Part shown: in pieces, positions 44,999 to 56,797 of the stretch
How positions within the stretch are numbered: the stretch's first letter is position 1
Layout of the letters: each line of letters opens with the position of its first letter
Notes under the pieces: generated by a model
Databases searched by the model: none
What the model saw: the letters and a program-made list of their open reading frames with translations, nothing else
What the model was told of the DNA's origin: nothing
NCBI RefSeq assembly: GCF_014066305.1
Contig: NW_023501087.1
Location: 1-64,000, forward strand
Source: Letharia columbiana
Taxonomy: Eukaryota; Ascomycota; Lecanoromycetes; Lecanorales; Parmeliaceae
Length of the DNA: 64,000 nt
Reading direction: 5' to 3'
Program-made: the position numbers and the translations under genes

Positions 44999-46487
44999 GC
45001 TGTACTGGTAATTAGAATAACCGCCCATTGGTGGCTCATGCCCAGGTGGAGTGTAGTCAGCGTATTGCGGGTGCAGATGCTGCAAAGGCTGCCGGTTGCC
45101 GGCCACATAAGAGTCTCCGAGAATCTCGGTGGCAGGAGATTGTAAAGGCGCGCTATCTTTCCCATAGAATGGAGCCATCGAGTCTTGAGGAGGGGCACTA
45201 AATGTTGGAATAGTTTGCTGAGAGTGCACTGAGGCGGAGTTTGATGGGCTTTGAGGAGGTGCGGCAAACGAAGGGGTTGGTGTGTACGGGCTGACAGAGC
45301 CCCTACCGCTCTGTGGTGGAGGGGGTGGGAGTGACGACACGCTTGACGCTCTGTAGTTTGCCAACGATTGCGAGTTCGCATAGCCAGCGGAAGGATGTGG
45401 AGAAGCGAGAGAGGGTGTGTGGGATTGCGCTGGTTGAGGACTAAACAGGCCAGATGATTGATGACCGTATTGAGGGCGAGACATCGAGCTTTGAGGAGAA
45501 GCTGCCTGTGTATGATCTCGCAAGGCAGCAGCCGCAAGTCCTGTGCCTGCTTCAGCATCAACGGGTGGTGGGGTTTTTTCGCGAAGCTTGATGGGCTCTG
45601 GCGCTGGAGGGGCAGCTGGATTGTAGGCGAGTGGCTGAAACATCGTTGGAATCTGGGCTTTCGGTGTATCTTGAGGCTGGAACGCTGTTGGGATTTGCGC
45701 CTTTGGGGTACCTTCCCGATTTTCCTCTCTGGAGGTGCCTATGTTCAGCGGAGTTACTACGCCTGCTGACTCTGTCCTTGAGTTGCGCGTTTGCCCATTA
45801 CGGTAAGCTGGGTCCTGAATTGCAACATTCTCGAGCTTCTGTACCACAGGGCTCATTACTTGGTCGTGGGACGCGGGGGTGGGCGGTACATCGACAATAT
45901 CGATCTGGTCGACTTCGAGCTTCTTTCTGGCCAATGTAACAAACGTATTCGCATCCTCCGCTGTCCAGAAATAGATGTCGAGAGTGTGAAGTCGGAAAAG
46001 GTACTTCCCCTCGTTGCGAGGATCGGTGTTCGGGAGCCTCCAGTGATGTTCCGGTTGCTGTACAAGCGATGCTGTCCCGTTATGATGACTGCCGTAGCCG
46101 TCGACTACGATGGTACACAAGGTAGGATGTTTGTGCGACTGGCGCAGAGTTGTTGATTCCATAGCTGCAACCATGAAGACATTCAGCTATCTCACCTCCC
46201 CTACAGTGGCATGTATCGCCGGGACTCACAGCCAGTAAAAGCATCCTGTTCTGGCTTGCCAACATTGTTGGCTACCTCCAGTCTGCCTCCATTACCGCTC
46301 TTATTGCCATAGAGGTAAAGGTACGATCCTTTATCGAACCGATGGGCTGCTGGCCGTGGCGTAGGGGCGCTAAAATAGTAATGCACATCGGCAAAACTGT
46401 GTAAGGTCAGTACATCAGCTCATACAGAGATCTACCGGAGGGCTCATACACTGTCAACAGACGCTGTTCTCCTTCCTGTGCTGACAT
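44765..46487 (-). CDS. PolyQ/polyH protein with a conserved N-terminal domain
   Basis: Three exons, 46487-46450, 46396-46230 and 46164-44765 (introns of 53 and 65 nt), give 534 aa. All three junctions restore one frame: 'QRLLTV-FADVHYYFSAPTPRPAAHRFDKGSYLYLY' and 'DAFTG-SMESTTLRQSH'. Residues 1-170 form a probable globular domain with 'LYLYGN', 'TIVVDGYGS' and 'YLFRLHTLDIYFWTAEDANTFVTLARK', reminiscent of a PH-like fold. Then follow 300 residues of Pro/Ser/Gln-rich sequence, including a tandem 'TPKAQIPTAFQPQ/TPKAQIPTMFQPL' repeat and a run of about 12 Gln followed by 6 His (CAG/CAT tract at 44947-45000). It ends in a short basic amphipathic helix 'KKVNRFFKKLEKKIG'. Function unknown; it could bind lipids or act in transcription. 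Confidence 0.75.
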
Positions 46488-46999
46488 TTCTTTAGATTCG
46501 GCCCCGAAAGATTTGTTCCAGTTCCTGTCCCTTGTACACAAGCTTAAGTCTCCTAACCGCTATATCAAGTATGCCTATCATGAGCAGCACAAGTAGAAAA
46601 GAAAGAGCATCAAACGGAGCTCCTCCTCCAGCTCCGCCGATTCCTTGGCATCCTTCCGATTAGATAGCCAAGCGCGCGCGACTCCAGCCTTACAACATAG
46701 AAATTCGCACACTTTCCACTTCCACTTCTCCTTCTGTAGCAAAGTACCAAGAAAACCTGGGCCTCTTCTTAAAGCATGTTTGTATTTACGAACTGTGCCC
46801 ATACAACCAACTAGGTAGTCTACAATGAAAGATTGTTTGACCAACGAATACTTCCCACAATCCTCTGTCACTTTTGCTCGTTCTTCAAGTATCAATCACC
46901 TTATGCACAGGCCTGTTAAGTCGTTGAGTTGCGGTGTGAATAATTCCCTCCACAACCGCGCCAGCTATCAAACTCACATCTATAGCAACGAGAGAAACA
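46488..46999. promoter_or_regulatory. divergent promoter region
   Basis: 512 bp between the start codons of the polyQ gene (minus) and the DDX60-like helicase gene (plus). No other gene supported. Confidence 0.5.
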
Positions 47000-49900
47000 A
47001 TGGACAAATCTCAAGAAACGAGTGTGACGGAGCGAAATGTAGCATTGTTGGAATGGTATCTTACCTTACCTGTTTTAACGACAGTGGTTTTGAGGCTCAC
47101 ACTGCCTTTTAGGTATGGACGGCTTTCGGTCAGGAGAGTCGATCTCGTGGGCGATTATGCTGGACAAGAGTTGTTCCTTCTCGAAGGAGATTCGCTTTTG
47201 CTACGATGCTTCAGCAATGCAGACCTGGATCTTGATCGTAAGTTGCAATGAATAGATCAGTCGGACGATTGGTCTTCGGACAAGCTGATGTCGGACTCGA
47301 AATAGGCGGGTTCCAGCTTCTTCACGCTGTCTACGCTGTTGAATATTTCTTACAGGGGTTGATCCAGCGGAAATGCAACTTTCACGTTGTCTTTTTCGAC
47401 AACCATAGAGAACTCTGTCTCCCACGTGGAGTCCCAGTCATTGATAGACCAAAGTACCTACTTGCCAGAGCTGCCATTCAGAGACATCTCAGTGTCAATC
47501 TCCGACAATCACACCCAGCTCTTGAGATTCATTCCTTTGCATCAGAGCAAGACACAGCATTTCGAGCGTACTTGAAGGCGACAGGCATCTACTTTGTGAT
47601 GTGTCACGATGGCGCAAATCCAGTCCCACTATCGACCGACCCATCGTTACCAGGGGCAAAGGAGAAGATCAGGCCGAGATCGACGCCCAGGAAACGTCGC
47701 GAAAGGTTGCATTTCGAACCATGATTTGTTGGCTGATAAATGAAAGTTACAATGTCGCCCTTATCAATGGATTGGAATGGGCGGACACAAAGGTAGCTTG
47801 TGTCTGCAATTTGAAAGAAAGTTTTCACCCACTGACTCCATCCAGGTGATGAGTATGGTGGTGGAAGGTGGGCGTAAAGCGAGATTCAACTTCGAGTACG
47901 AAGAAACTGTCCCTAGCCTGTCAAGTCCCAATGATCATGGTAACGTCCCCTTCCTGGAGCAAGCCATGGTCAAACTTGATCTCAAAAGTCAGGGAAACGC
48001 TATAACAGGGATACACAAGTGCCAATGCAAGTCTTCTCAGGCGGTCGACATCACTCGAGCTTCCACTGAACGTGAATTGCTGACTGTTGTCACTCTTGCT
48101 CAAATGCTCGAGGACGACCTCGCCGTGAGAGACCTTGCGACACACTTTCTTGCCCATACTGCTCTGATAACATCATTACGTCTTTCAAACAGGCGGCAAC
48201 CAAAACAGAAATCCAATAGTGAAGAACAATCTCGGCTACAGTCCTTCATCGCCAAGTTTTCGAGAGTGTCAAGCACTCTGATTGCAAGCGGCGCTTGGTC
48301 AGAAGCCATGGAAGCTGGAACAGTACCATGTGATGTTTCCGATTTGATCGATGGTCGACTATTTGAGGCTGTCACGATGGGTGAGAGTGAAGGGGGTTCC
48401 CCTCACCAGCCGACCGCAAGCTTTGAACATCTCGCCCGCAATCTATGCACATTATCCGGCTTTCACCTGAAAATGCCTACGAGCTTGCAAAACATTACCT
48501 CACATGCTAACGAGATCAATGGCTCGAGCTCGGATGCTCTTGCAATCCTGCCGTTCTCTAACCCGGTTTTCGATAAGCATCTAACATCGATAAACCTTCG
48601 TGTCGCACCGCTCAAGTCGTCCGACCGGCAGTCCGGGCGAATTTTCCAAGAAGTATCGCATTGGCATAATGCGAAGAGACGTCTTGATCCAAAGCAGGGT
48701 CAGCAAACACCTGCATCCGCAAAGGATAAGGCCCGTAGTCTCAAGCGGGATCAGCGTTTCATGGCCGAAATGCAATCCTACGCTGCCAGTCTGACAAACG
48801 CTGCTGGAAAGGCTTTGGAGCCAGAGATAGTCACGGTGTCGGATTCTAAGGGTGTCAAGGCTCAAGTTGCCAAAGAACATGACAGTACAGGAGCAGCCAA
48901 CAAGAGATCCTTGGGGGCAAAAGCCACTGCAAACCGCAAAGGTGCTAGTAAGAAGGCCATGATGAACGATATTGCCGCGAGCAAAGCGGTCAAAGATAGC
49001 GAGACCGAGGACAAGTTGTTCGCGGCGTGGAGAACCGTGAGGAACAACCTGGAGTCTGAGCGCAGTCTCCAGTCAAAGTACCACAAAATAAAGGCCTATC
49101 TGCGGGACCTCTCTGATCAAAAACGTAAAATCCTCGAAGCTGAAGTGCAATTCCATCTCTTAGTGATCTTATTCGAGATATATCGAACCCTACACAAGAG
49201 TGCAGATGCGCAAACCACATTTTCGTCGTCAAAAGAAGAGCTCTTTGGAGTGATCTCGCTGTTATGGGATACTTCTCGCAGGATCGCCACGCTTGACAAC
49301 CTGACGATCACTATTGCAGAAAGCCTCAAAGGGATCATCAACGCTCTCAACTTGCCAGATCCGGGGGTGCCCACCGTGAAGATCGACCGAAAGCTGGCTT
49401 TTGATCCGGGGCTTCTGATGCCTAAAGGAAACGAACTCGCGATAGACTTGGAAGGCCAAGACTTTCAGCTCCTGCATTGTGGTCCATACATGGACCGAAA
49501 CCTTGATTCAGCACCAGACTCGAGAGTGCCATTCCACCCAGATGGCTGGCAACGACGGGTTCTGGACGACTTGGATGCGCAGAAGAGTGTCTTTGTGGTC
49601 GCTCCTACAAGTGCCGGGAAAACGTTTATCTCTTTCTATGCAATGGAGAAGATTTTGAGGGGCAATGACGAAAATGTACTGGGTATGTCTCGGAAAAGTC
49701 CTGTGAATGTATATTGCTGACGAGTTAGTATATGTCGCCCCTACCAAAGCACTTGTCAACCAGATTGCTGCCGAGATACAAGCACGCTTCAAGAAGAGCT
49801 ATAAGCATGCCGGAAAATCAGTCTGGGCAATCCATACACGGGATTACCGAATCAACAATCCGTCGGGTTGTCAAATTCTCGTGACGGTACCACACATTTT

Positions 49901-52900
49901 GCAGATAATGCTACTCGCTCCAAGTAATGCCAAATCATGGTCACCCAGGGTAAAATACATCATTCTCGACGAGATACACTCGATTGGCCAAGCAGAAGAC
50001 GGTGTTGTTTGGGAGCAGTTGCTGCTCTTGGCACCATGCCCCATCATTGCTCTCTCCGCTACAGTGGGCAACCCGGAGGACTTCAATTCCTGGCTTACCG
50101 CGACTCAGCGATCGTCAGGTTTCGAAATGTCCATGATCACCCATCAACACCGATATTCAGATCTACGGAAATTCATGTTCAGTCCTCCAAAGCGGTTCGC
50201 GTTCCGTGGATTGGCAGACCGCCCCTCATTTGCAACATTAGGTCTTGACGGCCTACAAGGTCTGGCATACATTCATCCTGTTGCGAGCTTGATCAACAAG
50301 TCGCGGGGCATACCCGACGATCTAAGCCTCGAAGCTCGCGACTGTCTGTCGTTGTTCCAATCCATGTCTCGGCACCAGACGAAAGAATTCCCTATCGATC
50401 CGGCTTTGAACCCTTCACATAAGGGGTCACCTAAAATCATCAGGAAAGCAGATGTTATTGAGTGGGAGGCTTCTCTCAAGAATCTACTCAAGGTGTGGAT
50501 GGCGAATGATCAATCGCCTTTCGACAAGGTGCTTGAGGATCTCGGCCGCGCAATGGATGTTACTAGCACCATTGAGAAGCAGTCGTTGAAGGGTACTGTA
50601 CCTAGTGAGTTGGAAAAAGACATGGTGGCAGTTAATCCAGAAGATTTGTATGCCACCACTTTACCTCTTCTCTGCAAGCTCCATGAGAGGGATGCACTTC
50701 CAGCGATCTTCTTCAATTACGACAGACATAGATGCGAGGGCATTTGCCAGGCCGTCATACAGCAATTAATAGAAGCAGAGGTACGCTGGAAGGAATCAAG
50801 TCCCGTGTGGAAAACTAAACTCAGCGGCTTTGAAAGGTGGAAATCCGAACAAGCAAAGATGGCTGGCAAAAGACCGGCAAAGAAAGTTCCGTCAAGAAAA
50901 GGAAAGGGAGATGGCGATGATGATGATCCATCATCAAAGATGGACAAAATCCAAGACGCCGCCAGCGATGAAGCGAATCCGTATGCCAACTTCGATCCTG
51001 ATGCGCCAGTTGATGGCTTTCACTTCGCAGCGAGACAGAAAGCTGAGGCCTCAGAATTGAACATGTATTATGGTCAGATGAAATGGAGAGGTTTGCCTTC
51101 TTGGCTGACGGACGGATTGCAGAGAGGCATTGGTGTCCATCATGCTGGTATGAATCGCAAGTATCGTCAAGTCGTCGAAATGCTATTCCGCAAAGGATAT
51201 CTACGAGTTGTTATAGCCACCGGAACGCTGGCACTTGGAATCAACATGCCCTGTGCCACGGTCGTGTTTTCAGGAGATAGCATCTTTCTGACGGCATTGA
51301 ATTATCGACAGGCTGCTGGACGTGCAGGGCGTCGGGGATTTGACCTGCTTGGAAATGTTGTCTTCCAGAACATAAGCCAAGGCAAGATATGTCGCCTTTT
51401 AAGCTCTAGGCTGCCGGACCTCAACGGCCACTTTCCCATCACAACGACGCTGGTTCTACGACTGTTCTCTCTGCTCCATGACTCCGACGACTCTCAATAC
51501 GCGGTGAAGGCCATTAACTCGCTCCTTTCACAACCGCGGCTCTATCTCGATGGGCCGGCTTTCAAAGACCAAGTACTCCATCATCTCAGATTCTCGATTG
51601 AGTACCTTCGAAGACAGGATCTTCTCAGCTCCCAAGGAGCCCCAATCAATTTCGCAGGCCTGACCTCACACCTCTACTTTACCGAAAATTCGAGCTTCGC
51701 TTTGAACGCTCTCATCAAGGGTGCGTATTTTCACGAGCTGTGCTCTGAGATAAACACCAAGGAGTCTCACGTTGTTCGCATATTGATGGTCGTAATGGCT
51801 CATCTCTTCGGTCGACGTCCATGTCGAGAGGTAAATCATTTGATTGTTTTCCTCAAAGATTGGAGTTGCTGTTACATGCTGACTCGCGCTTCAGGCTGAT
51901 GAAGAGTACATCGAGAACATTGTGAAACGATCTCCATCTATCGTCTTTTTACCACCCTTGCCTGCACAAGCTGCTCATATCCTTCGCGCGCACAACGAAG
52001 ATACTTTGCAGGTCTTTACGACATACGTTAGGACATTCGTAGATCAGTACGTCAAAGACGATGACCGCAAGCTGCCACTGACGGGCATCGAGGCTGGAGG
52101 CGCCAACGACAATGTCATTTTCTCTGGCTCCCTGCCTCCCACCAAAGTCAGGTCGGCTTTCGTTGCTCTGTCTGGCCACGGCGACAAGTTTGAGAGCATT
52201 TCAGATCTCTGCCGTACGACCAGAAGCGGTGTGTTTTTGGAGGAAGCGGTTATACCGCATCTGGATGTCTATCCGGACGAGTCCAAGACCCCTCTCAATG
52301 CATGTAAGTAGCGAACAGCCACCATCATTCTTTGGAGTAGTGCTTGGCTGACCATGTCTGCTTCTGTCTTTAGACCTGTATGATTTCTTCATGCACGGTG
52401 ATCTCGACGCGTTGGAAAAGGCAAACGGCGTTAAGAAATCGGACGTATGGTTCCTTCTTAACGGTATGAGCCTGTCCAACAGTGTCCTTCCATGCGCAAG
52501 TACCATTTGACTAACGGAAACCACAGACTTCTCTCTCGTACTCGCCACCATCTGCGCCTCACTAGCCAATTTTCTCAAGCTTCCTGAGTCCGATTTGAGT
52601 CTCCTCGACGTAATCGGAGAAGGCGACGAGAACAATAACCTGGAGGATGATAAATTTGGCGGGGACTCCACGACAGATACTGAGAGCACCACAGGCTCAA
52701 CAGCAACCACTGACACAGGGAGAACATCCGTCACTACTGCTTCCTCGTCGAGCAGCAAGCCAAAGCCCAAAACGAAAGTGGCTGAGGCATGGGATGATTC
52801 AGATGCCGACGAGGCAAGCGAGCCGGAGGGAACGAATGTGGCTTTAGACAATGACCCAAGCAAAGAAGAATTGGAAAAGGGTTTCCTCAACGTCTACAAA

Positions 52901-52957
52901 GCCATGACGAAGTTACGAAGTGAATTTGACACGAAATTCCGAAAGATTTTCGCATGA
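47000..52957 (+). CDS. DDX60-like Ski2-family DExH RNA helicase
   Basis: Nine exons: 47000-47055, 47113-47237, 47306-47622, 47673-47792, 47846-49682, 49729-51830, 51895-52303, 52374-52463 and 52527-52957. All introns are GT...AG and in phase, and total coding length is 1828 aa. Residues 1-200 have a PIN-like look ('YAVEYFLQGLIQRKCNFHVVFFDN', 'KVAFRTMICWLINESYNVALINGLEW'). The helicase core has Walker A APTSAGKT (about 790), the DEIH box in ILDEIHSIG (about 897), SAT (about 927) and motif VI QAAGRAGRRGFD (about 1346). The 'PCATVVFSGDS' and 'GVHHAGMNRKYRQVVE' segments are Ski2-like. The C-terminus has an acidic, Ser/Thr-rich stretch before a final helix. Human DDX60 is an interferon-induced factor in antiviral RNA handling and stalled-ribosome control; the fungal role is not established. 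The fourth intron boundary (47623, GTCCCA donor, 50 nt) is the least certain. Confidence 0.92.
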
Positions 52958-53631
52958 GTGGCATGATTGCGCGGTCCACAAACGTACTTTCTATAGACAG
53001 ATAGGGGCCAGATTGCGTTCTTAGCAATTCCAGTGGATACCATTGACCCAGACCTTGACTGGAACGTTGGTGGCTAACGTTCGAGGCGTGCCTCGTGATG
53101 GCCGGGGTGGAGAACCGCTGCTTCAGCATTGATTTTCACCCTTCATCGGGTGTTGCAACCCCCGACAGCCATGAGAAAGCAAGATGCGTCAAATGTTGAA
53201 AGGTCTGAAATGCCGAACAAATGACGCATTGTGAATGGTACCAGACTTCAATCGAACGCCACCGACTCCATCTCTTCCCGTTGGCCAAGGGCACATTGCG
53301 AAAGTAAATTATGTTCAGGACGAACGATCCTACAACATCAGAAGGCCTGGCCAAAAGGCGATTTGTGTCTGCTGGGAACCTGATGTGCTATTCGCAAGAT
53401 ATACAACATAGAATGAGATGTGTATCATGAGTGACCGACGCCGGAGATACCTCCGTTCAGGCACACATCGCACGAATGATGTAATTGCACGTGATAATCA
53501 TAGCCTTCATCTATCGTAGAGTAGCATCAATGCGACTTTGGTACCATGCTCCCCAGCAAACACCAAGGCTTCCGGCACATAGTGTACATAGTTACAACAT
53601 TCAACGCCTTCCCTCCACCGCAGAGCAGACA
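52958..53631. other. convergent intergenic region
   Basis: Between the helicase gene and the minus-strand conserved gene. Short frames only. Confidence 0.45.
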
Positions 53632-54367
53632 TCAAGCACCCTTAACCCCCGCGTCCTCCTTCCCCTTCTTCATCTCCTTCCTCGTCAATTCCACCTCCAG
53701 CACCCTCCTCTTACTGACCTTGCCCTTCAAGCCATCATCCTCCCGATCGAAATACAGCGCCCACGTATCCGGCTTCTCCTTCACCGCCAAGAAGCCCTCC
53801 CAGCCTTCAAACGTCACCCTCCGGTCGATCTTGGTGCAATTCCAGGGTCCCACGACGTGGTCTCCGACTTCGATCTTGTTCCCGTATTTCACCTCGTTGG
53901 TGTCCTTGTCCACGTAGATCCAATTGAGTTGCGGGGGCCCGGGGCCGATGGTGGAGACGAGGCCTTCGCCTTGCCAGCCCCAGTTGTGTTGGGGGTGAGG
54001 GAGGTAGTAGCCTGTGAAGGGGTGGCCGGCGGGTTCTTCGAATTCCAGGTCGTCTTCGAGGGGGACGTCGAGGTCCTGGGCTATTTGGATGTAGAGCTAC
54101 AGGGCGAAAGGTGAGTGGCTGTGATGTCCTTCATTGGATGCATGTGACGTGGGGCAAAGGGAGGCGCACCTTGTGGTTTTTCAGCACCACCATGCCTCCA
54201 TTGATCTGCGCGCTTTGCGACGACGTCTTCACGCACGACGCAATTAGATTCGTCTTCTGTCCGCGATGCTTCTCTTTGGCATTCTTGTTCTGCCCTGAGC
54301 GGACTGCTTCCGTGGTGCCGATGATGGCGGGGCATGCTGCTATTGCTGTCAGGAGTCCTAAGACCAT
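53632..54367 (-). CDS. Conserved fungal protein of unknown function
   Basis: Two exons, 54367-54170 and 54096-53632, separated by a 73-nt intron (GTGCGC...GTAG, phase 0), give 220 aa. The N-terminal helix 'VLGLLTAIAACPAIIGTTEAVRSGQ' is hydrophobic but has an in-frame 'RSGQNKNAKEKHRGQKTNLIASC' that is conserved in many ascomycete hypotheticals. Exon 2 starts 'LYIQIAQDLDVPLEDDLEFEEPAGHPFTGYYLPHPQHNWGWQGEGLVSTIGPGPPQLNWIYVDKDT' and continues with Trp-rich motifs to a Lys-rich end. It looks like a small folded domain rather than a membrane protein. No function known. Confidence 0.82.
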
Positions 54368-54871
54368 GATGGTTTCGTTTCACCGAACGTCACGAATGTT
54401 GCTCATGAGGGTAAACAAACATAACATGGTCTATTACTTCGAGATGATGGGAGAACATCCGGTAATGATTGGTCAGCATCGCTACCGATCATCATTGGGT
54501 CCAGAGCTGCAGAATGAAATCGTTGTCGCAATTTGCCCCCACATAATCTAATCAGGGTTTCGGAGGGGTCATCGGGAAGTGAGAACAACGCCTCAATTGC
54601 GCCTTTTCAGAAAGCTTGATTGGGTACAATGTCACGAGCATCGCATGAGTCCAAAAGCAAGATTCCAGGGGAAGAAGAAACTCTGGGAAGCTTGGAAGAG
54701 CCGAAGAGGAGGCTGGTAATTGCTATAATATCCCTCACGTCCACCTTCCACCACTGATCCCCATCCATCTACCATTTCGATCAAAGTCTCTCAATCACGC
54801 ATCATCACGCCTGCTCTCAAGCATCTATCATCTTTCGCGTCAGTGTCGGTCAGTGAACTCCAGCGAGAACC
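54368..54871. promoter_or_regulatory. divergent promoter region
   Basis: About 500 bp between this gene and the duplicated-exon gene. A TATAATA at 54724-54730 and a CT-rich leader (54740-54840) face the plus-strand gene. Confidence 0.45.
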
Positions 54872-55462
54872 ATGGCTCAAAACCCCCTCCCAAGCTCCAG
54901 CCCAAGAACCAAGCTCCCACCAAACAGTAACCCTCACCCCCAATTTCCCCCCACCACCATGACGCGCAAACCCACACTAACCGGCAGCGTCTCATTCAGA
55001 GCGGACCCCGAGCCCGACATGTCCTCCGACAACGAAGACCAAGCCACCGGCGGGCGCAAGCCGCAGCCGAACCAAGAGCTGCAGAAGCAACCGCCGCAGA
55101 CCCAGCAAGCCAACCGCAACCAATCCGCCCCCTCGACCCAAGACCAAGGCCTGCAGCAGCAAAACGAAGCCCTGCAGCAGCAACTCATGGCCCTGCGCCA
55201 GCAGCAGTCCCAGCAACCCGAGGTCAAGGGCGGCCGCATCGCCCCCGTCCGGCAGTCGCGCATCCTGGACCGGGCGCCGAGCGAGGGGGCGAAGAACTCG
55301 AGCCTGAAGATCCAGATCGAGTTGGACCTGGAGGTGGAGGTAGATCTCTACGCGAGGGTGAAGGGTGACATTACTATTGGGCTGATGTGAACCGTGTTCG
55401 TGTGGGGGTAGGTGGATCTCTACGCCAAGGTCAAGGGCGACATCACACTCGGGCTGCTGTGA
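54872..55462 (+). CDS. Gln/Pro-rich conserved fungal protein with a duplicated last exon
   Basis: An unspliced reading ends at 55390 (172 aa, C-terminus VDLYARVKGDITIGLM). A GTAGAT donor at 55340 and an acceptor ending at 55411 define a 72-nt intron. Removing it replaces the last 16 residues with VDLYAKVKGDITLGLL (55412-55462), again 172 aa. The two ends are near-identical copies with a stop after each. The N-terminal 140 residues are Pro/Gln/Ser-rich and disordered; the C-terminal 'SLKIQIELDLEVE-VDLYA[RK]VKGDIT[IL]GL' is the conserved core, an amphipathic beta-rich motif seen in short fungal proteins of unknown role. Which form is used cannot be told from sequence. Confidence 0.72.
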
Positions 55463-56797
55463 GTCTTTCGAACATGTATGTACCTGCGGCTCACCCTTCG
55501 CCTCCGAACCCAATGGGATCAATTAGTGACGATTGGGTGTAGGACGGATTCGTGAAATACAAACTGGTGCTATGGTTTTCAATTTCCGCGCAGTGGGTTT
55601 GGTGAAAAGGTGGGAGGCAAACGGTGTTTCTGGGGAGTTTGACTACAGTCACGCAAATCGTTCAAATGTTCCGCTATGTACCCACTTGCTTTCTTCTGTC
55701 GTATATCTTTCGACCAGGGTGTCGATTGCGCTGTAACGGAGTCTTCCAGACCAATATGTTGACACCGACCTCTCCACCAATGTGAATTACGAGTAATCTC
55801 CCGGTGTTTATCCGAAAGCTTGGCATTCATTTTCTGTCGTCCGCTCTTTCTTTGTGCAACATCCTCATGCTGCCTCAGCCCCTCACATCAAATTTTGACA
55901 CTCTGACAGCATTGGTGGAGTCATCGTCTCTGAGAGCCAGCATCGATGTGCATCCCTATCCCAGGGTCGTTTGGTGCGATATTCACATGGTTTCAAGGTT
56001 TCGCCTGAATATCCGCTTTGGCCTCATTGTTGCCTATTTCGGCCGTTTGCCGTCTCTTCAACCCTCCAACCAGCCAGGACTTAGTTAGCATCATGTCCTT
56101 GTGGTAAATTCATCCAGGAAGGTGACACAGCTTTCAGAATTGCACAAATATATCTCCACTTCCTCATCCTCAACACTTCGATTTTTGTCAACACTAATGT
56201 GACACAGACATTAATCGATCTCTTCCCCAGCTCCAGTCTCCCCCAGCTTTACACCAAGCCTGAACAGTACATCAGGATCCGCAGCCCGAAACGAGTAGAT
56301 GAAACGCCTTTTGACAAAAGGCGATCGGGCTCGCTCTGGTCCACACCAGAGATCAACTGGCTGGGCATCCTCGTTCAAGACGATTCTCCTATCGATGAGG
56401 TCTTCTCTCCAACAACCAAGCTGTCTGGAAAGATTGTTCAATACATGGCGGGATGAGGGTTCTCTTGGTCCATCAAACATCTATTCTCTCCCGTACTGAA
56501 TCCCTTCCATCACTGATCATCGATTATGCCCAATCGCTCAATTTCGATATTATCGACCTCAAGTATTGCTGTCTCCTGAAATGTCCCCGGCCCTTTGTCT
56601 GCCATGCCATTCCCAGCTGAGCATTTGGGTCAGCGACGCGAAGTGGTGCCTTTCGAGCGGAAGGCTCCACATTCTCTCTATGGGCACCAGCACCGACGTC
56701 TTCCATGGTGATATCCCCTTTTTTGGGTACGGTCCTCGTGCCTTGGATATTCGAGCTCGCTCCACGTTGTGCCTTGAAACTAGCTGTGTGTAGTACT
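55463..56797. other. long intergenic region with weak minus-strand frames
   Basis: 1.3 kb. Minus-strand frames at 56211-56480 and 56524-56706 have no family resemblance and may be leftovers of the downstream end of the duplicated gene. Nothing firmly supported. Confidence 0.35.
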
